A stretch of 6,902 nt of DNA, from contig JADLAH010000070.1 of NCBI GenBank assembly GCA_020848315.1, positions 1 to 6,902 of the forward strand, given 5' to 3'. The first letter of the stretch is position 1. Every line of letters starts with the position of its first letter. Shown here piece after piece: positions 6,319 to 6,902 of the stretch. The position numbers were made by a program, and so were the translations under genes. The notes below the pieces were generated by a model. That model had not been told where the DNA came from, did not search any database, and saw only the letters and a list, made by a program, of their open reading frames with translations. Source of the DNA: Chitinophagales bacterium. GTDB taxonomy: Bacteria; Bacteroidota; Bacteroidia; Chitinophagales; JADIYW01.

Positions 6319-6902
6319 ATGAATACATACAGAATAGTTTTAGTGGATGACCATCAGATGTTGATAGATGGCTTAAGCGCTATTCTTTCTCATTATCCTG
6401 AAATCGAAATTCTGAAATCCTACACCAACGGCAATTTGCTGGTGGAAGAAATCAATACCGTACAGCCGGATATTGTACTGACAGATATCAGCATGCCGAT
6501 GATTGACGGCTACGAGATGACCAAGCAAATCAAGAAACTACGCCCTGCCACGCAGGTAATTGCCGTTTCTATGTCGGGCAATATCGCGGACATCAACAAA
6601 ATGCTGGATGTCGGCATATCCGGATATGTATTGAAAAATGCCGGCAATCAGGAACTCATTGAAGCCATCCGCAAAGTGGCACAGGGCAAAATGTATTTCA
6701 GTGATGATGTAACGGAGGAAATGGTGAAAAACAAACACACCAAAACGGAAAAGAAAGAAGACCAACCGACACTCACGGATCGCGAACTCGAAATTCTGAA
6801 ACTGATCGTGCAGGAACTGAGCAATGCGGAGATTGCCGATAAACTCTATATCAGCGAGCGCACGGTGGAAACCCATCGCAAGAATATGATCCGCAAGTTC
6901 AA
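6319..6902 (+). CDS. NarL/FixJ-family response regulator (3' truncated by window)
   Basis: A DNA-binding regulator, the evident partner of the kinase encoded just upstream. The frame is open from ATG 6319 to the window end, giving 194 full codons; the family is usually about 205-220 residues, so only the last part of the HTH is missing. The receiver domain (1 to about 122) has the acidic pair Asp10-Asp11, phospho-acceptor Asp56 in VLTDISMPMIDG, Ser84 in place of the switch Thr/Ser, Tyr103 and conserved Lys106. A charged linker (136-150) leads to a LuxR-type HTH with LTDRELEILKLI (152-163), NAEIADKLYIS (169-179) and ERTVETHRKNM (180-190). All phosphorylation residues are intact, so it should be an active regulator. 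The 35-nt gap to the kinase implies co-transcription. Target genes are not shown by the sequence; the divergent promoter region is one possibility. Confidence 0.95.
   Translation, partial: MNTYRIVLVDDHQMLIDGLSAILSHYPEIEILKSYTNGNLLVEEINTVQPDIVLTDISMPMIDGYEMTKQIKKLRPATQVIAVSMSGNIADINKMLDVGISGYVLKNAGNQELIEAIRKVAQGKMYFSDDVTEEMVKNKHTKTEKKEDQPTLTDRELEILKLIVQELSNAEIADKLYISERTVETHRKNMIRKF

Overview
The window reads as chromosomal DNA of a member of the Bacteroidota (Bacteroidetes), probably an environmental Chitinophagales, Sphingobacteriales or Saprospirales type. The evidence is a BshB1-type bacillithiol deacetylase, a DUF4294 protein (a family I know essentially from Bacteroidetes), a TPR-containing HisKA_3 sensor kinase, moderate GC, A/T-rich leaders before start codons and an absence of clear Shine-Dalgarno sequences. 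The genus cannot be read from this sequence. The window holds eight protein genes, two of them cut by the window edges. I see no RNA genes, insertion sequences, CRISPR arrays or phage genes. No stretch longer than about 130 bases lacks a gene.

Region 1 (1-2396, plus strand) is a glycan-assembly cassette: the C-terminal part of a GT2 glycosyltransferase of the dolichol-phosphate-mannose-synthase type, a short STELLO/DUF288-like putative glycosyltransferase, and an FkbM-family methyltransferase whose ATG overlaps the preceding stop codon by one base. Together they look like part of a surface polysaccharide, LPS or protein-glycan locus that begins upstream of the window.

Region 2 (2397-4213, minus strand) is a compact three-gene operon read right to left: a secreted DUF4294 protein of unknown function (GTG start), a thioredoxin-type glutathione peroxidase whose start lies 47 nt inside the DUF4294 gene, and bshB1, 13 nt further on. 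The last two are both thiol-redox functions. The bshB1 stop codon abuts the FkbM stop codon with no base between them.

Region 3 (4346-6902, plus strand) is a two-component system transcribed divergently from region 2. It encodes a sensor kinase with signal peptide, about seven 40-residue TPRs, one membrane helix and a HisKA_3/HATPase_c core, followed 35 nt later by its NarL/FixJ-type response regulator, cut by the window end in the HTH domain. The 132-bp divergent spacer is the only real intergenic region and probably carries promoters for both directions.

I did not find a clear-cut new system. The items most worth a second look are the bacterial STELLO-like gene in its cassette, the GT2 protein with DAG in place of the metal-binding DAD, the DUF4294-gpx-bshB1 operon with its long overlap, and the back-to-back stops of the converging operons.
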